64,000 bases of DNA, taken from positions 186,001 through 250,000 of the forward strand of contig SIJG01000127.1 of NCBI GenBank assembly GCA_023374025.1, in the 5' to 3' direction. Every line of letters begins with the position of its first letter. The stretch's first letter is position 1. The stretch comes from Heterodera schachtii. Its lineage: Eukaryota; Nematoda; Chromadorea; Rhabditida; Heteroderidae. Below, one piece after another: positions 10,849-22,826 of this stretch. Made by a program: the position numbers and the translations under genes. The notes below the pieces were generated by a model. It saw nothing but the letters and a program-made list of their open reading frames with translations, had not been told where the DNA came from and did not search any database.

Positions 10849-11186
10849 GGACAATCGGACAATGGACAATCGGACAATGGACATTTTGACAGTGGACAAT
10901 ACGACATTGAGGACAATCTGGCAGATATGGACATTCCGACAGTGCATAATCCGACAGTGAGGACAATCCGACAGAGGTGGACATCGGAGAATGGACATTT
11001 CGACAGTGGACAATCCGACAGTGAGGACGACAGAGGTGGACAATCGCTAATGGACATTACGACAGTGGACAATCCGACAGTGAGGACAATCCGACAGAGG
11101 TGTGCAATTGCTAATGGACATTTCGACAGTGGACAATCCGACAGTGAGGACAATCTGACAGAGATGGACATTCCGACAGTATAATG
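10849..11186. repeat. Minisatellite built from GACAATCCGACAGTG
   Basis: A 15-18 bp word (GACAATCCGACAGTGAG and variants with GGACATTTCGACAGTG) is arranged in a higher-order unit of about 70-80 bp repeated four to five times. It opens long frames on both strands (Asp/Asn/Thr-rich on plus, Cys/Ser/Pro-rich on minus) that are repeat artefacts. Confidence 0.85.
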
Positions 11187-11990
11187 CACAAAAAGATAAG
11201 AAAATGCCGTCGCCGAAGGAGACCGATTATGACATATCAAGAAAAAGGAAATTTAAGAAACAATTTAGCTCAATACTGATTTGGCCTAATTTTTTTATTT
11301 ACTTTTTTGAATAAATTTTGTAATTTTACATCCCTAAGTTTGAAAGTTTTTAGCAACTATTTGTCCACTTTTAGCAACTATTTTGGGTTTTTTAGAAATT
11401 AAAAACTATTTTTTTGGCAGTTTTTACCAACTATAAATATAAGCCCTATTCATGACCTTATAACGGCGCTCGGTCTACAAATTGAAGGATATGCAGGAAA
11501 ATTGAAGGATTTTGAACATTTTGATGATTCACTTGTTCAAGTTCGTAATCAATTTTGTTGAATTTTAAAAATTGTCTACTTTCGATATGCGAAGTTTAGA
11601 ATGTGTTTAGAGAGGTAGAATTCGAAATACGACTTTTTTGGCTTAAAAATGTTTTTGCAGGTAAAGTTAGAATTTTTTTCAATGGCATTTTCCCGATAAA
11701 ATTATTTATAAAACAAAAATTAAAATTGAGAAAACTTTTTAGAGCTCCAATATTTATGGGAAATAAATTTTAGGGTTCGTTAATTCTCCAATTTTCCATA
11801 AGAAATGTATTTATTTTGTAAAAAAAAATTTTATGGAAATTAAAAATTTGAATTATTTTTAAGATGACTCCGGCGACGGCTCTTATTCGCATTAAAAATC
11901 GAGAAAAAAGTAAAAATCCTGAATCGAAAACGGAACCTTTATGAACTTAATTAGTGGAACCAAAAAGCACTAATAACAAATGCCGCCAAT
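11187..11990. other. Intergenic, contains a word-repeat tract at 11331-11450
   Basis: No gene seen. Within it TTTTTAGCAACTATTT-like words recur and the tract ends near ATAAGCCCTATTCATG. Its complement closely resembles the tract at 18645-18700, sharing TAAAAACTGCCAAAA and AGTTTTTA. Confidence 0.4.
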
Positions 11991-12397
11991 GAATTTTCTA
12001 TGCTTTATTCTATCACAGCATTTATTTAATTTTATTATTTTGTTTATAATCACAAATTCGTACAATTATTAATTTTGTAATAAATAATTAATTATGCATT
12101 CATTCATTCACATTTTACGCCAAAATATCCGATGCAAAAAGTGGTGGAAAATTTGTCGGATGATTTTGTGGTGATTTGGCCAATAATTTGTAAAAAATAA
12201 ATGAATAATAAATTACTTTTGTCATTTATCGATGTCCACAATCTCTGCTACAAAATATGTGGTCGTTTGTTCGCTTTTTCTTCTGTTGGTGGCTTTTCCC
12301 CTCTTTTTTTAATAAATATTTTATTCGTAAAATAAAATAAAAATATTTTTAATACTAAATAATTAAATAGTATTACATAATATTAATTAATTAGCAA
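11991..12397 (+). promoter_or_regulatory. Conserved astacin promoter block, copy B
   Basis: About 400-540 bp upstream of the first exon are conserved with four other places (17951-18485, 19236-19775, 31477-31950, 34382-34872). Landmarks are TTTATCYTATCACAGCATTT, GTCCACAATCTCTGCT and TTTGATCATTTGGGAAATAAATATTT, the last two just upstream of the ATG in the fuller copies; copy B has lost part of the block after about 12308. Conservation of non-coding sequence across all five suggests shared regulation or simply recent duplication. Confidence 0.6.
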
Positions 12398-15300
12398 ATG
12401 AATTGCTTTTCTCTATTGACCGTCTTTCTTTGCTTGGTCATTAATTGTTCATCTCCTCCGATACGGTAATTTCATAGGCAATCAAAAACCGAATAATATT
12501 TGAATTTTAAAAGCATTTCAAAATAATGGAGTCCAAGCATTAATTAAGGCCTGATCAAAGCCTGGATATTTAGCCTGAATTTTTTTTTGAAAATTTTGAA
12601 TTTTTTAGCCCTTTGTCATCCAACATTGGCATTTGGAAAACGTGCAATGGCAAAAATGGCACAATTTTGGTGGTGGAAAATGACTGCACAAAGTAAAAAT
12701 ATATGAAAATTTATTTTAAATAATTAATTATTTATTTAAATCATTTTTAGGCTTCTCCTCTGTTACCAAAGCGAAATGGCCAAAAACAGAAAAATTAGCA
12801 AACGTATTGGGGTGGGCAAAAGAAAGATTGGCAAATTGAAATTTGTGGAATGTGCCGAAGAGATTGCCGAAGACCAATGGCACGGACTGATCATTTCCAA
12901 GCACCAAGACGGAGTGATCAGCTATGAATCGAGGCAAATTGGGGAGAAAAATATTTTCAAATATGAATTTAAATTAAAATTAAGCCATGGATTCGACGAC
13001 ATTTTCGGCACCGAACAAACGAAACAAACGGAAAAATATTTGGAAATTAATTTAACCAAAAGTAAAGCCAAAATAATAATAATATTTTAATAATAGTAAT
13101 ATTATTTTACAGATGCTGAACCACTGGGAAATGAACTTCAAGAAGCGCTTTCTTCTGCTGCATTTTTTGATGATTTTATGCCATTTGTTTTGGCATTCGA
13201 ATTTGGCGCAAAATTTTGTGCCGAAAACGGCGGCACCACCAAATTGTGCAAAGAGAAAGTCCAATTTTCATAATTAAAATTCTCAATTTAATTAATTTTA
13301 TGTTTTAGTGCCTTACAAAGGCACCGTTTGTTGGCCCAACCAAATCCTATGGCACAACGCCACGCGCAGTGCCAAAGACCACTTTTGGCATTGTGCCAAC
13401 AACTGAACCAACCTTTGGCTTTGTGCCATTTGCTCGAAATGTGGACCATTTTGGCACAAATTGTACAAACATTTTCTTCCCAATGGAAGTTGACAAATTC
13501 TTGTTGAATATCACTGCGACGCCATACGAAATTGCATGCAATGACTATGAAAAACGTGCCAAAATTTACGAACCAATACCGCCCGGTTATTGGTCAGATG
13601 GACGCTTTGTGAATGCTTGCATGGCTGTGCCAAGTGCAAAATGCCAAAAGTAATTTTTTGAAATTTAGCAACCGTTTTTGAAAATTTTAAATTTTAAGGC
13701 ACGTCGAACTCTACGCGTGCTATGAAAGCATTGGCAATAAGCCAAGTGTCAATGCCATCGGCGAATTGTGCCAAAAACATTTGGACAACGCCACAAATGC
13801 CGCTGGTTTTGTTGTTCAAATTTGTGCACATCGGCACCAAACGGAGGGGATAAATGAGCTCATTGTTGAATCGTTCATCAACTTTTCATTCACTAATGAG
13901 CCGTTTGTTAATTAAATAAAAATAATAATTATTAATTTTATTAATTAAGGTTCCAAAAGACGCGCAATTTGCCAATTTCAATGGACAAGATTTGGGACAT
14001 AAAAAAGAAAATGCCATATTTCCTCATCGAATTTGGCCAAAACGAGCAAAAAAGTGCAATCCGAGAAAAGGGCGACGGAGAAAATTTTGGTGGCGCCAAA
14101 TGGCTTAATGAGGCAAAAATTCAAAAATTGTAATTAATTTTAATTGCCATAATTAATTTAGAATGATGGCATCGGCTCCATTCTCAAAGACATTGCGTCA
14201 CAAATGGTCAACGGCACTTTGGCAAAAATAATTCATTTTGTGCCGCCATCGAACGATGACAAAATGCTCCCATTTTTCCAAATTGAAAGGCCCAAATTTT
14301 CAAAATTCATAACCAACGACACGGATTTGTTACCCTACCAAGATGATCCAAACAGATTCAGTCAGCAAAAAATAAATTTAATTTTTTAAAAATTAATTTC
14401 GGCACTTTTTAAGACAATCCTGACCCATGTGATGATTACGGCGCCGATTGTGTGCCGATCAGAAATTTGTTGTTGAAAATTGAGGCATTGAAAAACTGTG
14501 GAAAGAACGAAAGCAAAAACAATGCGGTAAAATAAAAATAAAATTTAAAAATATATTTAAAATAATTTTAGATTTTCGAAATGCCAAAATGGGCCCCACC
14601 CCTTCCGCCACCGATGACCATGAAAAAGCCATCCGAAACATTAATATGTGAAGGGGACATGGCATGTGACAAACGAAGGCTGCGAGAACAGTACAACAGA
14701 TTGCGGAAGAGTGCGTTTATTTTGGAAAATTAATTAAAGAAATTAAGTAATTAATTAATTAAAAATAAATTTTAAAAAATCAAAAATTATAATTCACAGT
14801 TTGTGGGCTTAAGCCCGAAGAGGTGGAAAGTCAGCGCAAAAAACGACAATACCATCCATACGAAAAATGGACCGAAAACCCGATCAAAATCGCATTCAAC
14901 AAAAAAGCTCGTAATACTTTTACCACATTATACAGTATTTGAACAAATGTTTTAAGTGCCTGATAAATACGGCCTCTGGGACAATGCCATTAGAGTTGGA
15001 GCAAAATTAATTGAGTAATTAATGGATTGAATTTTTTGTAATTTGAAAAATTTAATTCCGTTTAATTCTATAAAAAGGGAGGTCACCTGTGTTCGGTTTG
15101 AATTTGTGGATGAAATGATGAAAAGAGTGAATGGCATCAAGATTGAAAATACTCTTAAAGGTTGTTTATATTCATTTTCATTGAGAATTTCATTCATAAA
15201 ATTTGGCAAATTTATTTATTTATTTTTTTACTAATTTTATTCAATTTGTAGCCTGTGGCTGGTCCCCGTTTGGTCGTGTCGGAGGATGGCAATATCTTAG

Positions 15301-17690
15301 GCTGGGAATGACTATGGGCCGGTGCATCGATGTAATTTTTGCATCATTTTTTAAAATTTTTGTAGCAATTTTTGACTCAGTTTCCCCATTTTGCCAATGT
15401 TTATTTTCAATTCCTGTCTCGTCATAGATTGAAAAGTCAGGATTTGGGTATTGGTTATGAGTTTTTTGAAAAACAGGGATTCTCCACTCCGGAAAAGCCG
15501 GGATTACAGGAATCCTTGGAGACTTACTTGGTTCAACTCAATCATTTTTGAATTTAATTTGAAACTGATTAAGAATTTTAACATGTCCGTCGTTGCTTGC
15601 CACGAATTGCTGCACGCGCTTGGCTTTAGGCATGAGCAAAGCCGAAGTGATGCCCAAAATTACGTCATTTTGCGTGAATTTGACGGAGTAATTAACAAAC
15701 ATTTAAATATAATTTTTCATTTTGCTCATTATAAAGCAATCGGAAATTGACCCATACACCCGAAACTTTGGCTTCGCTTACGATTTCGGGTCGGTTCTGC
15801 ATTATCGAGCTGATGGCGATCATGAACAGTAAGAAAAAAATCTCGGATTTTAATGACTGAATTGGAATTAAAGGGGATTATACGACCTGATCACTTTGCC
15901 ACGCTTTTACCAGCAAACGATTGGCCAACGCGAACGAATCTCTTTCAAAGACGCGGCCATAATTAACCGAATTTATTGCAAAGGCAAAATTAATTGAAAA
16001 ATATATTTAAGTAGATTTTCCATTTTCAGACTCATGTAATGGCACTGAGGACAAGTGCCAAAACGGGGGCTATTTGAATCCAAATGATTGCACAAAATGC
16101 CATTGTCCGGACGGATACGGTGGCGAATACTGTAAAGAACTCGAAAAGAGTGAGCAATTAATTGATTCAATTAAAAATAATTATAAATAAATTGAAGATT
16201 TGAACTGTGAGGATTTGAGTGGAATTCCGAGAGAATTGGTGGCCAATGAGTCAGCAGTGTTATTGAAGCGGAGGCCAAATGTGGGGGGAATGGGCCGTGC
16301 CGATGCCATTGGCAAATTAAGGCAATAAATAATATTTTTGAAATTTATTTGGTATATTATTAATGCAAATTTTAATTGCTTTCAGCCTGAAGCGGGGAAA
16401 AAGGCGCAAATTCAGTTCAAAAGTTTGAGCAATTTGTTTGAATGCACATACAACTGCTCATCGGCGTATGTCGAGGTCAAATACCGAGCCGACAAAAGAG
16501 CCCAAGGCAAAAAGACAAATAATTAAACCAATGAATTAATTAGTTTAATTAGCAAAATGATGGCTCATTAAGGTGCCAAACTTTGTTGTGCCGCATCACT
16601 CACTGATTTGAATGCAAATGAATACAAAAATTGGATTGAGGCGGAAAAGCCGGACACGGACATTGTCATTTCCGCGCGCCTTTCACCAAAATGGACCGTA
16701 CCATCTACCGTATTCGAGCTGACATATGAATCAGGCAAGGAAAATTGTAAAATAAATTTTATTTATTTTTTATTTTAATTATATTTTTAAATTTCTTTTG
16801 TTTTAAATGTTTTACCAAATCAGAACCATTACAAAATAGTAAAATTGTTCACAAAATGTTAAGGCAATGTCAAACTCATAAATTCGAGCAAGTGCCGTCA
16901 TGCGGGTAATTTATTTGCCGAAAAAAGGAACCCCGGCAGCGGCACTTTGCAGTGTTATGACATCGACAAGGAACAATATTTTGAATGCCCCTGTAAAGAT
17001 GGTGACAAAATATGCCTCGCTGAAGAAAAATGGGCACACGACGACTTTATTTGCCAAATAATTAAGGCAATTAATTAGTTAATTGATTATTTAATTAATT
17101 AATTAATGCCAAAGGCACCGCCACAGTTCAAAATTGAACAAATAACGATTAATAAGGACGAAATAAGTGCAAATCATAGAAATAGGACAAACGAGATAAT
17201 TAAAAACTCGATTGTATTAGAAAATTTCAAAAATAACTTAAATTTAAAGAAACGGGAAGATTTTTAAAAAAAACTAGCAAAAAAATCTAATTTACTTTTG
17301 TAAATTCAAGGTCAATGGAATTCAAATCAATGGAAGCAGACAACGAGTGTTTAATGACCCAAAAGATCCTCGACACAATTTGACTCGGATTGAGCTTGAT
17401 TGCTATGTGAGTTGGGTCTTAATCTAAAATTTGTTTAATTGAAACTAATTATACAGAAGGCCGAAGCGGGTACCGTAAGCTTTTGGGGCTACAGTAATCC
17501 GGAGACCAAAGAAATCATTCGGGTGGACGAAATCCACTGCTTGCATGATTATGCAGTTGCTGGAGTGCCAGAACGGTTCAAAAATTTGCAAGTCGAAGAA
17601 CAGCCGCCGATGAAATTGAGTCCAAATCCGCTCTCGGCCAATGCTTCATCCCTAATCCATGTGTTCGTGCCATTTGTTGGCCATCCATGA
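12398..17690 (+). CDS. Secreted astacin metalloprotease with very long pro-region, copy B (26 exons)
   Basis: Start ATG opens signal peptide MNCFSLLTVFLCLVINCSS. Exons: 12398-12465, 12609-12692, 12751-12933, 12985-13061, 13113-13258, 13309-13649, 13699-13902, 13950-14112, 14162-14360, 14414-14526, 14572-14710, 14800-14910, 14957-15014, 15078-15160, 15252-15331, 15428-15453, 15574-15687, 15737-15828, 15874-15983, 16030-16149, 16198-16321, 16386-16506, 16573-16734, 16864-17066, 17311-17406, 17457-17690; phases agree. About 570 residues, with many Cys and no domain I know, precede QRKKRQY, a furin-type maturation site. Then come the astacin domain (HELLHALGFRHEQSRSD; three His plus Glu for zinc catalysis; SVLHY at the Met-turn), EGF (16030-16149), CUB (16198-16734, CxCHW, YVEVKY, LCCP) and a C-terminal region ending VFVPFVGHP. 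Secreted proteolysis is inferred from the family. Lesions: one base missing at about 16268 and an altered donor at 15454. Seven introns begin with GC. Confidence 0.85.
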
Positions 17691-17950
17691 GATAAAAGGG
17701 GGAGATCAGTGTTCAATGTTGTTCATTTGTTTATTTGTTCATCTTTTTGTTTTTTAAAATTAAATTAAATTAAAAGAATAATATTTTTTCATTTCTATCG
17801 ACCGCTAAATTTTAAAAATTCACAATTCAAATCGATGTATTCTAAAATTCATATGCATTTTCTGAGTTACAGACACGAGGTTCACTTGTAACCCGAATGA
17901 TTTGTGGTAAATTATTAACTGTTAAAAATTATAAAAATGTAAAAACAAGA
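17691..17950. other. 3' flank of copy B
   Basis: AT-rich, no gene seen; it holds the presumed 3' UTR and polyadenylation region, with no single clear AATAAA that I would call. Confidence 0.3.
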
Positions 17951-18524
17951 TTTCGATGCTTTATCCTATCACCGCATTTATCAATTTTATCATTTTTATT
18001 TACCATCCCAAATTCGTACAATTATTTATTAATTCTATAATAATAGTTAATTAATTATGCATTCATTAATTCACATTTACGCCAAATTGTCGATGAAAAA
18101 GTGGTGAAAATTTTGCTGATGATTTTGTGATGATTTGGCCAAAATATAAAAAATAAATGAATAAATTAACTTTTATCTTTATCGGTGTCCACAATCTCTG
18201 CTGCTAAATGTGTGGTCGTTTGTCCGCTTTTTCTTCTGCTCGTGGATTTTCCCCCACTTTTTTGTTTTACTTTTTTACACGTCGACACAAAAAATTCAGT
18301 GATTGGTCCAACGGATTCACCCCACATCAACCAATTCCATCCATCCCACCACTTTCATTCATTCATTTCATTTGATCATTTGGGAAATAAATATTTTATT
18401 CATAAAATAAATAAAATAATTTTTTAATATTAATTAATTAAATAGTATTAATGTTAAATCTAATAATTAATTAATTAATTAGACAATGAATTGCTTTTCT
18501 CTATTGACCGTCTTTCTTTGCTTG
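17951..18524 (+). pseudogene. Orphan astacin promoter plus signal-peptide exon
   Basis: This repeats the promoter block and first exon of copy C (19236-19814) nearly base for base. The ATG at 18486 opens the signal-peptide frame MNCFSLLTVFLCL, and identity stops abruptly after 18524, before the splice donor. No downstream exon follows. It is a truncated duplicate next to copy C. Confidence 0.8.
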
Positions 18525-18553
18525 TTGGGAGAATGACGGATGACAGTTTTAGG

Positions 18554-18644
18554 CAGAGTTGCAGGGGACCGGTAATTTTGACAAAAAGTCGGGACCGGGA
18601 TCTGAAAAACCCGGGAATTCTCGCCCCGGTCCCGTGCAACTCAA
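18554..18644. mobile_element. 91-bp TIR element with 8-bp target duplication
   Basis: GTTTTAGG flanks both sides (18546-18553 and 18645-18652). The element begins CAGAGTTGCA and ends TGCAACTCAA, with the word GGGACCGG repeated and inverted inside. An 8-bp duplication and a CAG start fit hAT transposons. It is nested in an older word-repeat tract (GGTGCTAAAAACTGCC). Confidence 0.65.
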
Positions 18645-18652
18645 GTTTTAGG

Positions 18653-19235
18653 TGCTAAAAACTGCCAAAATAGTTAGTTTTTAGGTTCAAAAAAATCCCA
18701 AAAAAGGTGCTAAAAATGTGAAAATTTATGCCAAAATGTCTCAAATTTAGGGGGTGTAAAATGACAAATTTTATTCTAATAGCAACAAAATTAAGCAAAA
18801 TGCAGTATTGAGTACACAAAAATTCTTTATTGAAAATAGGATTTTTAGAATTATAATTATAACAATTCAAGAATTTAAATTCTACTCAAGTAAAAATATT
18901 TAGCAATCATATGATATGAAAAAATTTTATAGTTACGAAAAAAAATATCAAAATATTTTTAATTCTTATTTATGAGACCAAAAAATAGAATTCCGAATCA
19001 AAAACAGATTCACAGCATTTATTAATTTATCAATATTTTCATTTTCTAACACATATTTATTTGTATACAAAATTTATTATGCAATAAATAAGAATTTTTT
19101 AATCATTTTTAATTTCTCAAAATTTAATTTATATTAAATTGACTTTTTTTAAAGTCTTTTAAATGAGTAAAATTACTATCGACCATAAAAATTGGTTTGT
19201 AATAAATTAAACCATCAAAATAATAAAAATATAAA
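18653..19235. other. AT-rich intergenic DNA
   Basis: Begins with the rest of a word-repeat tract (TAAAAACTGCC, AGTTTTTAGG). Otherwise no gene or structure that I can support. Confidence 0.4.
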
Positions 19236-19775
19236 ACACCATTTCGATGCTTTATCCTCTCATAGCATTTATTCAATTTTATAATTTTGTTTTACAATCA
19301 CAAATCCGTACAATTATTAATTATGTAATAAATAATTAATTATGCATTCATTCATTTATAGTTTACGCCAAATTGTCCGATGAAAAATTGGTGGAAAATT
19401 TGTCGGATGATTTTGTGATGATTTGGCCAATATATAAAAAATAAATGAATAAATTTACTTTTGTCTTTATCGGTGTCCACAATCTCTGCTGCAAAATGTG
19501 TGGTCGTTTGTCCGCTTTTTTCTTCTGCTGGTGGCTTTTCTCCCCCTTTTTTTTTTTTACTTTTTTACACGTCGACACAAAAAATTCAGTGATTGGTCCA
19601 ACGGATTCACCCCACATCAACCAATTCCATCCATCCCACCACTTTCATTCATTCATTTCATTTGATCATTTGGGAAATAAATATTTTATTCATAAAATAA
19701 ATAAAATAATTTTTTAATATTAATTAATTAAATAGTATTAATGTTAAATCTAATAATTAATTAATTAATTAGACA
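19236..19775 (+). promoter_or_regulatory. Astacin promoter block, copy C
   Basis: Same block as upstream of copy B and of the orphan exon, almost identical to 17951-18485, running directly into the ATG at 19776. Confidence 0.6.
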
Positions 19776-21666
19776 ATGAATTGCTTTTCTCTATTGACCG
19801 TCTTTCTTTGCTTGGTCATTAATTGTTCAGCTCCTCCGTTACGGTAATAATTTCATATACAATTAAAAACCCAAAATACTTTGAATTTAAAAAATTTATT
19901 TTTTTTGTAAATTTTTCAATTTTCAGCCCTTTGTCATCCAACATTGGCATTTGGAAAACGTGCAATGGCAAAAATGGGACAATTTTGGTGGTGGAAAATG
20001 ACTGCACAAAGTAAAATAAATGAAAATTTTATTTTAATTGGAAAACGTTTTGGGGTGGGCAAAGGAAACATTGGCAAACAGAAATTTGTGGAATGTGCCG
20101 AAGAGATTGGCGAAGACCAATGGCACGGACTGATCATTGCCAAGCATCAAGACGGAGTGATCAGCTACGAATCGAGGCAAATTGAGATTGAAAAATATTT
20201 TAAAAATATGAATTTAATTAATTAAGCCATGGATTCGACGACATTTTCGGCACCGAACAAACGAAACAAACGGAAAAATATTTGGAAATTAATTTAACCA
20301 AAAGTAAAGCCAAAATAATAATAATATTTTAATAATTATTATTATTATTTTACAGATGCTGAACCACTGGGAAATGAACTTCAAGAAGCGCTTTCTTCTG
20401 CTGCATTTTTTGATGATTTTATGCCATTTGTTTTGGCATTCGAATTTGGCGCAAAATTTTCGACGGCACCACCAAATTGTGCAAAGAAAAAGTCCAATTT
20501 AATTATTTATTCACAATTAAAATAATTTTGCTTTTTTAGTGCCTTTCCCAAACATTGGTCGCCCCAAAAACAAAGGCACCGTTTGTTGGCACAACCAAAT
20601 TCCGTCGGACAACGCCACGCGCAGTGCCAAAGACCACTTTTGGCATTGTGCCAACAACTGAACCAACCTTTGGCTTTGTGCCATTTGCTCGAAATGTGGA
20701 CCATTTTGGCACGAATTGTACAAACATTTTCTTCCCGACGGAAGTTGACAAATTTTTGTTGAACATCACCATAACGCCATATGATGTTGCATGCAAAAAG
20801 TATCAACGGCCTTTGAAAATGAGAGATCCGGAAGGTCCTCCAAGCGAAAAGCACCGTTATTTCGATGCTTGTAACAAAGTGCCAACGGAAGAAAACTGCG
20901 AAAAGTAAAAGAAAATTGGGATATTTTTATGTGTAAGTCAGTAATTAATTAATAAAACAGTCATTAATTAATGAGCGGGGCAAGGATTTATTATGTGCCA
21001 AAAGTGCGCACCTTAAATTGGGGTCGGTTCACTTTGGTGCGGCACATTTTCGCGCTACAAAATTTAAAGTGACATAATGCTTAAAGAAAAATATGGAATA
21101 CTGTGCCAAAATTCCAGAAAACACAATTTTTTGGGCTTTTGGCCATATTTGTGGCTCATTAAATTTTTAAATTTAAATTGGCGACAAAATAGCCTGCGCC
21201 AAAGTGGCCTGTGGCAATAATTAGGCATATGTCAATTAAAATTTCAACTTGCTTTAATGAGGAATACATTAGTTCCGAAGAGCTGATCGGGTGCTACAAA
21301 AGCTCGAAAAAATGGCCCGGAAATAGTCCAATCTCCGAAATGTGCAAAAAACATTTGGAAGGAGTGGTGCCGATGCCAATGCCAATGTTGCTGGATTCAT
21401 TGTCAAAATTTGCGCCCACCGTAATGAAAACAATTTGGTCATTGAGTCCACCTTCAACATTTCTGGGCCCCAGGGTCTTTTGGGCCCCAAGTACAGAAAA
21501 ATGAAAAATCACAGTAAAAACAACTTTTTAAATTTCAGAATAAAAATGTAAAATAAACATTTTAAAAATAAATTCAACAATAATTTTAACAATAAAAAAT
21601 GTAAAAATTAAAAGAAATTCACGGGTTCATAAGGTAATTTGGACAATAAAACAAAAAATCACGGGT

Positions 21667-21903
21667 TCATTCGATAGTTGCGAGAAATTGCCCGGAGAAA
21701 CTCCAAAATAATGTGAAATTGATTGCGATGTTGCATTTGTCGGTGCTGTTTTTGAACTCGCATCTCCAAAATTTTGTCATCCCATCAGAACTCATTTTAG
21801 CGAAGGTGTAAAGGTGGCGTTCGTAAGACAATTTTACTTTTTGTTTTTTGGTTGCAATTGGGTTAGGCATTTCGAAAAATGTCCAAATCAGAATGTACAT
21901 CAA
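21667..21903 (-). pseudogene. FLYWCH-type zinc-finger fragment, probably transposon remnant
   Basis: The minus-strand frame contains KQKVKLSYERHLYTFAKM, then FWRCEF and DKCNI. Basic strand, aromatic KLSYERHLYTF and WRC/KC pairs fit the FLYWCH zinc finger, common in nematode MULE-like transposon proteins and some transcription factors. The final His pair is not evident. It sits where the eighth pro-region exon of copy C should be, immediately left of the TIR element at 21996, so I read it as inserted foreign DNA. No complete gene is present. Confidence 0.45.
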
Positions 21904-21995
21904 ATTGGTTAACTATTAAAAAATAATAGGATTTGGAATAAGTAAAATTGTAAAAAATGAGCGAATGTTAATTAAAGCTAATTTGTAAGGTAAAA

Positions 21996-22572
21996 TTGAA
22001 GAATACTAGTACCTCACCGAATTGGACGAATGATATATCATTCGACGCCTCTCGGTCTGTAATGCACGAATCTGAAAGAATTTTTTGGCGGAAACCACTT
22101 TGGGCTGAGTTATGGGTCCGGGACTGAAGTGGCCAAATGGCTGTGGTACTGAACCGTCCAAAGCCTTAAAACTCACAAAAATGCAATATAATTGCCAGGA
22201 ATCCTTTCTGAGGGCGCGCAGCGCCCGCCTTAGCGAGCATGCGAAGACGGAGCAAGTAGTGGGGCGAGACGGAGGGCGGAGAAAAAAGTCTGACGAGCGC
22301 CACAGGCGGTTGACTGCGGGGGCCCGAAGGGCCCCCACCAATCAGTCAACCGCCTGCGGATCACGCGCGGACTTCTTCCGTAGCCGTAGTCTCGCCCCAC
22401 CTACTGGCCGCCGTAGTCGAGTGTGCGGTGTTATGGCCAAAATACACTCACCACCATAACTCAACCCAAAGTGGTTTCACCAAAAAATTCTTTCGGATTC
22501 GCGACTTACAGACCGAGAGGCGTCGAATGATATATCATTTGTCCAATTCGGTGAGGTACTAGTATTCTTCAA
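21996..22572. mobile_element. TIR element (MITE), copy 2, in intron of astacin copy C
   Basis: Same element as 84-661, with the same TTGAAGAATACTAGTACC termini and the same neighbours on both sides; a handful of substitutions and one or two short indels separate them. Confidence 0.8.
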
Positions 22573-22689
22573 TTTTTTCAAAGCTAACTTATGCCAAGTG
22601 GCGAGGGATCCCTCAGGCTTAGTTTTTAGAATCTTAATTTTTAAAAATGCACATTTTTCTATTTTTAGGTTGGGGCCAAACGATCCTGG

Positions 22690-22826
22690 GGCCCAAAAAC
22701 GGGGGCCCAAACGCGGGGGCCCAAAAACGGGGGCCCAAACGCGGGGGCCCAAAAACGGGGGCCCAAACGCGGGGGCCCAAAAACGGGGGCCCAAACGCGG
22801 GGGCCCAAAAACGGGGGCCCAAACGC
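22690..22826. repeat. GGGCCC minisatellite in intron of copy C
   Basis: Almost perfect tandem array, about 28 bp per unit, five units, each with two GGGGGCCC palindromes. Homologous to 777-910 but more regular, so it has been homogenised or expanded since the duplication. Confidence 0.9.

Noticed and set aside
10771..11240. Cys/Ser-rich minus-strand and Asp/Thr-rich plus-strand frames
   Set aside because: Produced by the GACAATCCGACAGTG minisatellite; no start, splice or composition support.
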